From Bacteroidota bacterium (GTDB taxonomy: Bacteria; Bacteroidota; Bacteroidia; Chitinophagales; Chitinophagaceae): 64,000 bases of DNA. A program made the position numbers and the translations under genes. A model generated the notes under the pieces. That model made no database searches, was not told where the DNA came from, and saw nothing but the letters and a program-made list of their open reading frames with translations. Positions 45,618 through 53,743 of the stretch are shown here, piece by piece. The stretch is from positions 1 through 64,000 of the forward strand of contig JAFEAE010000013.1 in the NCBI GenBank assembly GCA_018266575.1, read 5' to 3'. Numbering within the stretch: the stretch's first letter is position 1; each line of letters starts with the position of its first letter.

Positions 45618-46634
45618 ATGAATAACCAACTTCCTCCACCTCCCGCTCAAATGATGCAATTGATTACCGGCTTCTGGACATCCTGCTGTATATATTCAGC
45701 AGCAAAACTCAACATAGCCGATCATTTAAAAGACGGCTCAAAGAATGCTGCTCAGTTGGCAGAAGCTACGCATAGTCATGCCCCTTCGCTATACAGAGTG
45801 TTGCGGGCTTTATCAAGTGTTGGGATATTCAAAGAAGATAAAGCTCACCAATTTGAGCTTACACCACTTGGCAATACATTGCAAACAGATGTGCCCGGTT
45901 CTATGAAAGCAATGGCTATTGCTCAATTAGGCGATCATTTTAATGCCTGGGGAAATTTGCTGTACAGTATCAAGACTGGCAATATTTCTTTTGATCATAT
46001 CGAAGGAATGCCGGTGTGGAAATATTATCAGATGCACCCCGACGAAGGTTTGAATTTTATGAAAGCGATGTCGGGCCTCACCGAGGCAGTTATCATGTAT
46101 GTTTTACCGGAGTATGATTTCTCCTGCTTCAAAACTATTGTTGATGTTGGCGGCGGTAACGGCACTTTGCTGATGGCCGTTTTAGACAAAGCACCCGGAA
46201 CAAATGGGATCGTATTTGATGAAGAATATGTTGTTGAAGAAACAAAAAAATTAATAGCACAAAAAGGTTATGGCAACAGGTGTGAAACTGCAGCAGGTAG
46301 TTTTTTTGATTTTATTCCGGAAAATGCAGATGCCTATATTATGAAAATGGTATTACACGACTGGAACGATGAACAATGTTTGCAGATATTGAAGAACTGC
46401 AATAAAGCAATGAAGCCAGGCAGCAAACTGTTGGTATTGGATTCAGTTATACCCGAAGGCAATGAACCGCACCCCGGAAAATTTATGGATATAAATATGC
46501 TTGCCATGACCGGTGGAAGAGAAAGAACCGAGGGCGAATTTGCTTCGTTGTTTTCAAAAGCGGGGTTAAAGCTATCCAGGGTCGTACAGACCCATTCACC
46601 CATGTTCAGTATTGTAGAAGCAATAAAAGAATAA
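45618..46634 (+). CDS. SAM-dependent O-methyltransferase-like enzyme (dimerisation-domain family)
   Basis: A 338-residue enzyme of the plant-O-methyltransferase / hydroxyneurosporene-methyltransferase type. The start at 45618 opens with MNNQLPPPPAQMMQLITGFW; the earlier in-frame ATG at 45567 adds an unrelated leader. The N-terminal 100 residues are a winged-helix dimerisation domain (AKLNIADHLKDGSKNAAQLA, LYRVLRALSSVGIF). The catalytic domain has TIVDVGGGNGTLLMAVL for S-adenosylmethionine binding and MVLHDWNDEQCLQILKN with the family's catalytic-type His (in LHDW). Substrate unknown. It lies 31 bases before the lipoprotein gene, likely one operon under the upstream Crp/Fnr protein. Confidence 0.85.
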   Translation: MNNQLPPPPAQMMQLITGFWTSCCIYSAAKLNIADHLKDGSKNAAQLAEATHSHAPSLYRVLRALSSVGIFKEDKAHQFELTPLGNTLQTDVPGSMKAMAIAQLGDHFNAWGNLLYSIKTGNISFDHIEGMPVWKYYQMHPDEGLNFMKAMSGLTEAVIMYVLPEYDFSCFKTIVDVGGGNGTLLMAVLDKAPGTNGIVFDEEYVVEETKKLIAQKGYGNRCETAAGSFFDFIPENADAYIMKMVLHDWNDEQCLQILKNCNKAMKPGSKLLVLDSVIPEGNEPHPGKFMDINMLAMTGGRERTEGEFASLFSKAGLKLSRVVQTHSPMFSIVEAIKE

Positions 46635-46665
46635 ACAATTATTTAATTAATCAAAACAAAAATCA

Positions 46666-47379
46666 ATGAAACAGATATCAACATTTCTGGCAGCATTTTT
46701 ATTGGTTATTTTTATTTCATGCAACAACGGGCCTGCAAAAGAAGAAACTAAATCAGCCCCTGATTCAACAGCTGCAACCAAAGCACCGGCGGCACCTGTA
46801 TTTCAATCTTACATCGTCACCATCCTACAACATAAGGTGAAGGATTTTGGCAAATGGTTACCGCTTTATGAGGGCCATGATTCAGCAAGAAAAGCAAGCG
46901 GGCTCACTGAAATTGCTTTAGGAAGAGGATTGGATGACAACAATGAAGTGACTGTTGCTTTTAAAACTGATGATGTTCAAAAAGCGAAAGATTTTACTAA
47001 ATCTCCCGATCTCAAAGCAGCTATGCAAAAAGGAGGTGTTGTCAGCCCTCCCACTATTTCATTTATAAAGGTCGTTCGCGATGACAACAGTCCAATTGAA
47101 ACCAAAGACAGGTTGATGATAGCTCACCATGTAAAAGATTATGATACCTGGCTGAAAGTATATGACGGTGAAGGAAAAGAAACAAGGGCTGCTAATGGGC
47201 TCGTCGATCGTGGTTTGGCAAGGGGGGTTGATGATCCAAACACTGTCTATGTATTATTTGCTGTTACCGATTTAGCAAAAGCCAAAGCAAGAGCAAGTTC
47301 ACCAGAATTGAAAAAGCTAATGACAGATGCTGGTGTAGATGGCCCACCTGCTATTTGTTTTTATAAATTAGTCAAATAA
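46666..47379 (+). CDS. lipoprotein with two repeated ferredoxin-like domains
   Basis: A 237-residue lipoprotein (lipobox FISC, cysteine near residue 19) with an alanine/threonine-rich linker. Two copies of an about 85-residue unit follow: HKVKDFGKWLPLYEGHDSAR ... LGRGLDDNNEVTVAF, and HHVKDYDTWLKVYDGEGKET ... LARGVDDPNTVYVLF. The size and pattern recall the antibiotic-biosynthesis-monooxygenase-like alpha/beta fold, duplicated in one chain. Catalysis is not evident; it may bind a small ligand in the periplasm. It is the last gene of the small methyltransferase operon, followed by a terminator. Confidence 0.7.
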   Translation: MKQISTFLAAFLLVIFISCNNGPAKEETKSAPDSTAATKAPAAPVFQSYIVTILQHKVKDFGKWLPLYEGHDSARKASGLTEIALGRGLDDNNEVTVAFKTDDVQKAKDFTKSPDLKAAMQKGGVVSPPTISFIKVVRDDNSPIETKDRLMIAHHVKDYDTWLKVYDGEGKETRAANGLVDRGLARGVDDPNTVYVLFAVTDLAKAKARASSPELKKLMTDAGVDGPPAICFYKLVK

Positions 47380-47433
47380 TTTTAAATGCCGTAATACCTG
47401 CCTGCGGGCAGATATTACAATTAGCATATTCGT

Positions 47434-47469
47434 CCCGATGCGTGTCCAAACGCATCGGGCGTCTTATTT
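47434..47469 (+). terminator. terminator after the methyltransferase-lipoprotein operon
   Basis: CCCGATGCGT (47434-47443) and ACGCATCGGG (47450-47459) form a perfect 10-bp stem with a six-base loop, followed by CGTCTTATTTT. The T tract is interrupted but the stem is strong. Confidence 0.65.
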
Positions 47470-47558
47470 TAGAGACACGGGCCAAAGCTGCAGCATTATA
47501 AAATTTATCTTCTTTATTTTTTTAAAGACAGCTTTGTGCGGAATATCCGATGACTATA

Positions 47559-47600
47559 CACTTCGGGCAACGTCGCGCTTGCTGCCATGCCGGCGGACGG
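47559..47600 (-). repeat. orphan attC-like repeat end
   Basis: On the minus strand this reads GGCAGCAAGCGCGACGTTGC followed by CCGAAG. It matches GGCAGCAAGCCGCGACGTTG at 1865-1884 in the cassette array except for one missing base, and reaches the GTTG boundary in the same phase. No gene with a matching inverted boundary is nearby, so it looks like a single leftover spacer end. Confidence 0.5.
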
Positions 47601-47621
47601 AAAAGTCTTAAGCTTCGTTGG

Positions 47622-47642
47622 CTTGTCCTGAAATAGGTTGAT
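47622..47642 (+). repeat. 21-base repeat, copy 2 (possible IS end)
   Basis: An exact copy of 11309-11329 in the same orientation, 36 kb away. It is followed by ACAAAATCAAGGGGAAATC, different from copy 1. It lies in gene-free DNA between an orphan cassette-spacer end and a dispersed repeat, a spot that seems to collect elements. Confidence 0.45.
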
Positions 47643-47742
47643 ACAAAATCAAGGGGAAATCAACATCAAACGATTTATGATTTTCACACTCTTTTGAGTT
47701 GCCGATATCCTTTAAAATTCACTCCCTCCGCACCCCCTGCCC

Positions 47743-47767
47743 ACTCCCTCATGCCCAACCGAAGTTT
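47743..47767 (+). repeat. dispersed intergenic repeat, right module
   Basis: ACTCCCTCATGCCCAACCGA followed by AGTTT, a diverged copy of the module seen at 11522, 26057, 26213 and 43657. The reading frames overlapping it have no RBS and look like translated repeat. Confidence 0.45.
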
Positions 47768-47962
47768 ACGGTAAAGCAAAAACCTGCCTTCCCTTTTACC
47801 CCTGCTATTTGGAAGGCTCCCGTTAAAAGAAGGGCTTACCTCATTTTTAGTATCGTCCGTGGAGCCCCTTTTGCTTCGCCAGGCAACCTCCAGAAAAAAA
47901 ACTTCGACCCCCGGTTAGTCCTTTTTGCCCCCTGCGTTGTATTATATAAAAACCTGTAAGGT

Positions 47963-48055
47963 ATGAGGCCAGCCTATCCCCGGAAACGCTTCAGTGATGA
48001 ACGTATAAAATATATCCTGCTGCTGCAGGCGCTTGATGCAGCCCATGCCCTCTAA
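47963..48055 (+). CDS. possible 30-residue peptide
   Basis: A short frame, MRPAYPRKRFSDERIKYILL and ten more residues, with AAGGT four bases before its ATG. The basic start and amphipathic helix are protein-like, but it could also be the beginning of a lost gene. It lies 247 bases before the first small conjugation-operon gene. Confidence 0.3.
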   Translation: MRPAYPRKRFSDERIKYILLLQALDAAHAL

Positions 48056-48167
48056 AGATTACTTGCTATTTTCTCATGCGTTTAGTTCTGACGTAAACAA
48101 GGGTTTGTTTCCACTTACCCTTCTTTAAATTTTAGTGTTGCTTTTTGACTTATACAGGCAATCCCTG

Positions 48168-48196
48168 AACGGGGCATGTTTCCACATTGCCCCGTT
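48168..48196 (+). promoter_or_regulatory. stem-loop upstream of the conjugation operon
   Basis: AACGGGGCA (48168-48176) and TGCCCCGTT (48188-48196) form a perfect 9-bp stem with an 11-base loop. No T tract follows. It lies 106 bases before the first small gene, so a role in leader control or as a protein-binding site is possible. Confidence 0.4.
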
Positions 48197-48301
48197 ATTG
48201 CATTCGCCCCTCCCTACTTTTATTTTCCCCAACTCAGGAACGACTATTGAAAAACGGGTTTCCCGTGATAGCATATTTGTACCACACAACAACGAGCAAC
48301 T

Positions 48302-48439
48302 ATGTTACACACGATCAGCTGGAAAGCATTCTTAAATACAACGGCGATCATACTCGCTATTTACTACAGCATAATTCTTTTGCGGTTTTATAAAGCAGAG
48401 CTGAAAGGCCTTGGCAAGAAATTGTCCCGCAGGCAGTAA
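48302..48439 (+). CDS. 45-residue membrane protein at the head of the conjugation operon
   Basis: A small frame beginning MLHTISWKAFLNTTAIILAI, with one membrane helix (about residues 10-27, TTAIILAIYYSIILL) and a basic tail (KAELKGLGKKLSRRQ). The positive-inside rule puts the tail in the cytoplasm. It is the first credible gene of the transfer operon, on the same strand, 143 bases before the TraE-like gene. Small single-helix proteins often head such operons, but I do not recognise a named family. Confidence 0.5.
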   Translation: MLHTISWKAFLNTTAIILAIYYSIILLRFYKAELKGLGKKLSRRQ

Positions 48440-48582
48440 AGCAGGGTAGCCAGGTGCAGTAAGGATCAACTGCTGCGGGGCACCTTTTTCCGGTTATGTT
48501 GGAAGGTTGGCCCTTGCCGCATGTCCCCGCACGCCGTAACGTGCGGGGCGGCGGAAGGGTTTTGCAAAAATTTCAAAACAAA

Positions 48583-48897
48583 ATGATGAGAAAATTATTC
48601 TTAGGATATCCATTAACGTTAGTAATAATTCTTGTTGCTTTTGGCGCTTATGCACAAACAGCAGACGGCAATGCCGGTATCAACCAGGCCAATACCACGG
48701 TGAGAGGTTATTTTGATGCAGGCACGAATCTTATGTATGCCGTCGGTGCCATCCTTGGGCTCATCGGGGCGGTAAAGGTCTACCAGAAATGGAACCATGG
48801 CGACCATGATACGGGAAAGGTTGCCGCCGCATGGTTCGGCAGTTGCATATTTCTTGTGATCGTCGCAACTGTCCTCAAATCCTTCTTCGGTTTATAA
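48583..48897 (+). CDS. traE: conjugation protein TraE-like (DUF4134)
   Basis: A 104-residue integral membrane protein: signal-like first helix (PLTLVIILVAFGAYAQ), then two further helices (about 45-62 LMYAVGAILGLIGAVKVYQK and 80-100 AWFGSCIFLVIVATVLKSF). The KVYQKWNHGD loop is the DUF4134 hallmark, as I remember it. It is the VirB2/VirB3-like small subunit of Bacteroidetes conjugation channels. Two adjacent ATGs (48583, 48586) are both possible starts; the longer upstream frame is a GC-rich non-coding lead-in. Confidence 0.85.
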   Translation: MMRKLFLGYPLTLVIILVAFGAYAQTADGNAGINQANTTVRGYFDAGTNLMYAVGAILGLIGAVKVYQKWNHGDHDTGKVAAAWFGSCIFLVIVATVLKSFFGL

Positions 48898-48927
48898 TCC
48901 GCAAACTCATTATAAAAATATATACCC

Positions 48928-50280
48928 ATGAAACGTATCGTAATTTATTTATCCGTGCCCTTTTTCTTTTTCGCCTGTAAGAAACAAACCAGTAAAGAGG
49001 AGGCACCCCCACCCTGGAAAAACGATATGATTGTTGCTAACGTCAAGGCATACCTGAAAACAAACCTTTCCGCTGCTGATTATGCTTTGACAGATACGTC
49101 CGCTTTTTATATCAGTGATGAAAGCAAATACCTGCTTTTTAGAATTGCGATCAGGAACAAAAGCATTGAACAGGATTTTGTATTGGTGCAAACGGACAGT
49201 TCAGGCAAATGCCTGGCCGGGAAATTCGTGCATATACGCCGCGACAGCAGTGATATGCAAAGCTTCAATGGCAGGATATTAACAGAGTCGTTACAGCACA
49301 CAGAAGCCGTCTTTAAGAAGATAACTGAAAATGCCGTACAGGAACTTAGTTGTGCAGACGAGGGGCCTGCAGAAGAGAGCCTTGAGGGTGACGGCTGTGA
49401 TATTGTTCCTTCAGATGACTGCACGGGTTGTTTGCCGCTGGTCGTGGTGGTAGGATACGCAGGTGGTGGTGCAAGCGCTTCAAGTGCCGGAATTTCTTAT
49501 TCCGATTACCTCGACCTTGAGGCCCTGGCAGGGGCAACTTCAGCTCCTGCGCCTTCGGCAGGCGTCTACAGTCCCGTCTCCACCAAAAGCCCTGTCGCAT
49601 CTGCAAGAACTGCAGGGGCCATAACCACTGGCCTGCCCAACCTCAACATCAATTTCGAAAGCTCCTATAGCCACCCAGGAATCGACGTAAATGCCTTCAT
49701 GAAATGTTTCGCATCCATACCCGATGCAGGTGCCACCTGCAGCATCGCGGTCTATACCGACCTGCCGGTCAACGATAACCCGCAATACATATTTAATATC
49801 CTGACTGGTGCGACAGGCCACGCGTTTCTTTCAATGACAAAAACCAACGGCACGCAATCGGCCACACAATATATTGGCAAGACCACTTCGAAGGCGATCG
49901 CCGTCCTTGGTTTCCCGGTTGCAGGAAAGATCGTGGACAACGCGCAGCACAAGTACAATGCGTCGCTGACAATGAATATCACGCCGGAGCAATTGCTAGC
50001 GGCCATCAACAAAGTTGTTTCCATTGGCAGCACACCCTCCTATGACATGTGGGAAGATAACTGTGTGGATTATGCGCTTTCCATTTTGAATACCGTGCGG
50101 CCTTCCGATCCCCTTTATGTCGGGATGTCGATTGACCCCTCAACGGGAGATGAATACCAGACACCGCAATCGCTGTATATCGCTTTGCAATTACTCAAAA
50201 ATCAAAACGGTGCTGACGCCCCGCATATCACGATGGATGTCGTGAGTTATGCCGCCAGCAGCCACGGCGCCTGCAATTAA
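48928..50280 (+). CDS. lipoprotein with predicted papain-like domain, copy B, inside the conjugation operon
   Basis: A 450-residue lipoprotein (SVPFFFFAC lipobox, cysteine near residue 16). The first 240 residues are unlike those of copy A at 26946-28313 apart from the lipid anchor. The C-terminal 200 residues are clearly paralogous: FMKCFASIPDAG, GHAFLSM with H298, DNCVDYALSIL with C379, and the ending SSHGACN. The His-to-Cys distance is 81 residues, against 80 in copy A. Conservation of just these points supports a catalytic pair of a permuted papain-like fold. It lies between TraE and TraF genes where CTnDOT-like elements have nothing comparable; local peptidoglycan remodelling, or a secreted effector, are both possible. 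Confidence 0.6.
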   Translation: MKRIVIYLSVPFFFFACKKQTSKEEAPPPWKNDMIVANVKAYLKTNLSAADYALTDTSAFYISDESKYLLFRIAIRNKSIEQDFVLVQTDSSGKCLAGKFVHIRRDSSDMQSFNGRILTESLQHTEAVFKKITENAVQELSCADEGPAEESLEGDGCDIVPSDDCTGCLPLVVVVGYAGGGASASSAGISYSDYLDLEALAGATSAPAPSAGVYSPVSTKSPVASARTAGAITTGLPNLNINFESSYSHPGIDVNAFMKCFASIPDAGATCSIAVYTDLPVNDNPQYIFNILTGATGHAFLSMTKTNGTQSATQYIGKTTSKAIAVLGFPVAGKIVDNAQHKYNASLTMNITPEQLLAAINKVVSIGSTPSYDMWEDNCVDYALSILNTVRPSDPLYVGMSIDPSTGDEYQTPQSLYIALQLLKNQNGADAPHITMDVVSYAASSHGACN

Positions 50281-50292
50281 AAACTAACGGCC

Positions 50293-50616
50293 ATGCCTAC
50301 CAGCATCTATACAATCAACAAAGGGATCAATAAACCCATCGAGTTCAAGGGGTTGAAGGCACAGTATATCTGGTGGCTTGGCGGCGGGATCATTTGTCTG
50401 ATGGTTTTGTTTGCGGTGCTCTACATAGCGGGTGTAAATTCTTATGTGTGTATTGCCCTTGTTTTTTTGGCAGGTGCCGCAGTCTTTCATTTTGTATATC
50501 GCTTTAGCAACAAATACGGCGAACACGGGATGAAAAAGAAAATTGCGCGACGCAGCATTCCCAAGGTCATCAAATCCTGGAACCGCAAAACCTTCTTTTT
50601 TGAAAATGAAAAATGA
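50293..50616 (+). CDS. traF: conjugation protein TraF-like (DUF4133)
   Basis: A 107-residue membrane protein with the family start YTINKGINKPIEFKGLKAQY, two helices (about 27-48 and 53-70) and the C-terminal block KKIARRSIPKVI. It is a VirB3-like component placed just before the ATPase gene in Bacteroidetes transfer operons. Here an acetyltransferase gene starts 11 bases inside its 3' end. Confidence 0.85.
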   Translation: MPTSIYTINKGINKPIEFKGLKAQYIWWLGGGIICLMVLFAVLYIAGVNSYVCIALVFLAGAAVFHFVYRFSNKYGEHGMKKKIARRSIPKVIKSWNRKTFFFENEK

Positions 50617-51007
50617 GATAACCATACGGGCAGCCAAAAACCATGACGCCCGGAACATCTTTGCTTTCCTCTGCGAAATGGACGGACGTTTGCTTGATCG
50701 CGAGCGCTTTGAATCGAACTACCGGCTATGTATAAGCGATGTAAACAATGTGTTGCTAGTGGCTGCCAATCAAAGCAACGACGCTGTTGGGTATATCGCA
50801 TGCCATGGGAAGATAGTCTTGCGTTATGAAGGGATATTGTTTGAGGTGCAGGAACTATTTATCGAAAAAAACTTCCGCAAAAAAGGCATCGGGAAAATGT
50901 TGTTGAAAGCACTTGCTGAAAAATTAGCAGAGGCAGGATACAATTTGGTCGAAGAAAAACAAGACGAGCGCCAAATAAAATTCGCAAAAGCATGGAACGG
51001 AAATTAG
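50606..51007 (+). CDS. GNAT-family N-acetyltransferase
   Basis: A 133-residue cytoplasmic enzyme. The ATG at 50606 lies inside the end of traF and opens MKNEITIRAAKNHDARNIFA, a normal GNAT beginning. The acetyl-CoA loop is ELFIEKNFRKKGIGKMLLKA (motif A, R/Q-x-x-G-x-G/A written as RKKGIG), and motif B follows with a Tyr-containing turn. It overlaps the next gene (TraG) by 16 bases, so all three are translated as a chain. GNAT genes are not usual between traF and traG. Substrate unknown; small-molecule detoxification or modification of a transfer protein are possible. Confidence 0.8.
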   Translation: MKNEITIRAAKNHDARNIFAFLCEMDGRLLDRERFESNYRLCISDVNNVLLVAANQSNDAVGYIACHGKIVLRYEGILFEVQELFIEKNFRKKGIGKMLLKALAEKLAEAGYNLVEEKQDERQIKFAKAWNGN

Positions 51008-53436
51008 CAGACATACTACCCATCCTTGCCGTCGAGCACGACATGATCCTTTCCAAACAGGGAGATGTAACGATTGTGTTTGATGTCCAGCTACCGGAAA
51101 TTTTCACGCTTTCCAACGAGGAATATGAATCCTTTCACCAGTCCTGGATAAAGGCGATAAAAATACTGCCAAAGCATTCTGTCTTTCACAAACAGGATTG
51201 GTTCACCGAAAAAAAATATGAAGCCGGTTTTTTAAAAGAAGATCTTAGTTTTCTTTCGCGGAGCTCTGAAACATTTTTCAACGAACGCCCTTATTTGGAT
51301 CACCGCTGTTTTATTTTCCTTACCAAAAAACCAACCGGCAGAAAATTATCGTCTTCGGTATTTTCAAATCTATTGCGCAAATCCATCGTGCCTGAAGAAA
51401 CACTCGATCCCCAAAGCATGCAGGAATTTTCTGACGCCGCTGGGCAATTCAAACGCATACTGGAAGACAGTGGTTTTGTAAAACTGAGGCAATTAAAAAA
51501 TGAAGAACTCCTCAGCACAAAAAATAATGCCGGCGCCATCGAAAAATATTGTTTCCTCCTCGAAGATGAAAAGCTTTCAATAAAAGATATCTCGTTTGAA
51601 GAAGGGATCCGTATCGGCGGGGAGTATTGTCAGCTATATACGTTAAGCAAGCCTGTTGACCTGCCTGCACTCTGCGGATCACGAATAAATTTTGACAGGT
51701 ATTCAACTGACCGCACAAAATTCAGTATCGGTTATGCGTCGCCGTTAGGTCAACTGCTTTCCTGCAACCATATCTATAACCAGTTCCTGTTTTTGGATGA
51801 TGCACAGAAGACAATCAAACAACTCGAAAGCAAAAGGCTTCGACTGCAATCGCTCTCAGCTTATTCGAGAGAAAATGCAATTGCGAAAGAAGCGGTGAAC
51901 GATTTTTTAAATGAAGCGATCGCTGATGGAAAACTTCCTCTGAAAGCACATTTTAATATCCTGGCATGGACGGATGAAAAAGATAAGATAAAAGACGTAC
52001 GAAACCTGGTATCGTCTGCCCTTGCCCAGATGGATACGGCACCGAAGCAGGAGCTGGACGGAGCGCCGCAGGTCCACTGGGCGGGCATACCGGGGAATGA
52101 AGCGGATTTCCCGATGAATGATGCCTTCGACACATTTGCAGAACAGGCCTGTTGTTTTTTTAACCTGGAAACAAACTACCGGTCATCGATAAGTGAAATT
52201 GGCCTTCGTCTGGGCGACAGGCTTACCGGCAAGCCCATCCATGTCGATATCTCCGACGAGCCCATGAAAAAAGGGATCATTACCAACCGCAATAAATTCA
52301 TCCTCGGGCCATCGGGATCGGGGAAAAGTTTTTTTACCAACCATATGGTGCGCTCCTATTATGAAACCGGCGCACACGTGGTGCTGGTAGATGTGGGGCA
52401 TTCTTATAAGGGGCTCTGCGACATGGTTGGTGGTTATTATTTCACCTATAGTGAAAAACAGCCGATCGCATTTAACCCGTTTTATTTTGAAGGTGACCTG
52501 GACACCGAAAAAAAAGAATCGATCAAAACATTATTGCTTGCACTCTGGAAAAAAGACAATGAAACGTTTAACCGCGCAGAATATGTGGCGCTTTCCAATG
52601 CACTACAATTGTATTATGAAAAAAATGTTTCTTTTCCTTGCTTCAACTCATTTTATGAGTTCTTGAAAAAAGATTTTGTTGCGGTATTAAAAACGGACCA
52701 GGTCAAGGACAAAGATTTTGATGTGTCCAATTTTCTCTATGTGCTCCGTCCCTTTTACAAAGGCGGTGAGTTTGATTACTTATTGAATGCAAAGGAAAAT
52801 CTCGATTTGCTTCAACAACGCTTTATTGTTTTTGAACTCGACAATATCAAAGACCACCCGATTCTTTTCCCCGTCGTTACGCTCATCATCATGGAAGTCT
52901 TTATTTCCAAGATGCGCAAACTAAAAGGTATCCGCAAAATAATATTGATCGAAGAAGCATGGAAAGCCATTGCGAAGGAAGGAATGGCTGAGTACATTAA
53001 ATACCTTTTTAAAACGGTTCGTAAATTCTTTGGTGAAGCAATCGTAGTGACGCAGGAAGTAGAAGATATCATTTCTTCACCTGTGGTGAAGCAGGCGATC
53101 ATCAACAACAGCGATTGCAAAATATTGCTTGATCAATCGAAGTACCAGAATAAGTTTGAACAGATACAGGAATTGCTGGGATTGACAGAAAAAGAAAAAG
53201 CCCTTGTGCTTTCTATCAATAAAGCCAACGACGTTTCCAAAAAATACAAGGAGGTTTTTATTTCACTCGGGGGAACGCTCTCCCGTGTTTACCGTACAGA
53301 AGTTTCACCAGAAGAATACCTGGCCTATACCACCGAGGAAACCGAGAAAATAAAAGTGCAGCAATATGCCGCAAAATTCGGTGGCGATATCCGGAAAGGA
53401 ATTGCGGCGCTTGCTATGGAAATGCGCGGGCCCTGA
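50992..53436 (+). CDS. traG: conjugation ATPase TraG (VirB4 family)
   Basis: An 814-residue motor of the type IV secretion channel. Walker A is GPSGSGKS at residues 439-446; Walker B is the IILIEEAWKAI stretch near residue 650, followed by VVTQEVEDI. N-terminal block MERKLADILPILAVEHDMIL is typical of Bacteroidetes TraG. Length is normal. It is a VirB4-type ATPase, not the VirD4 coupling protein; none of that second type is in the window. A 386-base gap follows before the next gene, so this is the end of the first transfer transcript. Confidence 0.92.
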   Translation: MERKLADILPILAVEHDMILSKQGDVTIVFDVQLPEIFTLSNEEYESFHQSWIKAIKILPKHSVFHKQDWFTEKKYEAGFLKEDLSFLSRSSETFFNERPYLDHRCFIFLTKKPTGRKLSSSVFSNLLRKSIVPEETLDPQSMQEFSDAAGQFKRILEDSGFVKLRQLKNEELLSTKNNAGAIEKYCFLLEDEKLSIKDISFEEGIRIGGEYCQLYTLSKPVDLPALCGSRINFDRYSTDRTKFSIGYASPLGQLLSCNHIYNQFLFLDDAQKTIKQLESKRLRLQSLSAYSRENAIAKEAVNDFLNEAIADGKLPLKAHFNILAWTDEKDKIKDVRNLVSSALAQMDTAPKQELDGAPQVHWAGIPGNEADFPMNDAFDTFAEQACCFFNLETNYRSSISEIGLRLGDRLTGKPIHVDISDEPMKKGIITNRNKFILGPSGSGKSFFTNHMVRSYYETGAHVVLVDVGHSYKGLCDMVGGYYFTYSEKQPIAFNPFYFEGDLDTEKKESIKTLLLALWKKDNETFNRAEYVALSNALQLYYEKNVSFPCFNSFYEFLKKDFVAVLKTDQVKDKDFDVSNFLYVLRPFYKGGEFDYLLNAKENLDLLQQRFIVFELDNIKDHPILFPVVTLIIMEVFISKMRKLKGIRKIILIEEAWKAIAKEGMAEYIKYLFKTVRKFFGEAIVVTQEVEDIISSPVVKQAIINNSDCKILLDQSKYQNKFEQIQELLGLTEKEKALVLSINKANDVSKKYKEVFISLGGTLSRVYRTEVSPEEYLAYTTEETEKIKVQQYAAKFGGDIRKGIAALAMEMRGP

Positions 53437-53650
53437 AAAAAGCACTGCAGCCCTTGAATACTGCAGTGCACCCATAAAAAGGCGGTGTAGAAACACCAAA
53501 TTAAAATCCGGCAAACAAGAAAATAAATAACGATGAAAATTCATAACCCGGCCCCCACAAGCTTGTCATTGCTGATTGACTTTTTGACAATCTGAGGTTT
53601 ACCCTTAGCCGGGGCTACCTGCTAACAGCAATGGGTACACGGAATAAAAA

Positions 53651-53680
53651 AGGGCATCGCCCCTAAACCGGCAATGCCCT
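53651..53680 (-). terminator. hairpin in the gap after traG
   Basis: AGGGCAT (53651-53657) and ATGCCCT (53674-53680) form a 7-bp stem with a 16-base loop. Read on the minus strand it is followed by TTTTTATTCC, so it looks better as a minus-strand terminator, though no minus gene ends here; on the plus strand it may simply be a 3' stabilising hairpin of the traG transcript. Confidence 0.4.
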
Positions 53681-53743
53681 GTGTGAAGTTTTCGGTACGG
53701 ATTAAAAACTAAATCCAATGTAAATAAATACCATCCGCAAAAC

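Noticed and set aside
47699..48393. Plus-strand frames at 47699-47959, 48135-48335 and 48187-48393
   Set aside because: Proline- and serine-rich compositions overlapping a dispersed repeat, a stem-loop and the better-supported 48302-48439 gene in another frame.
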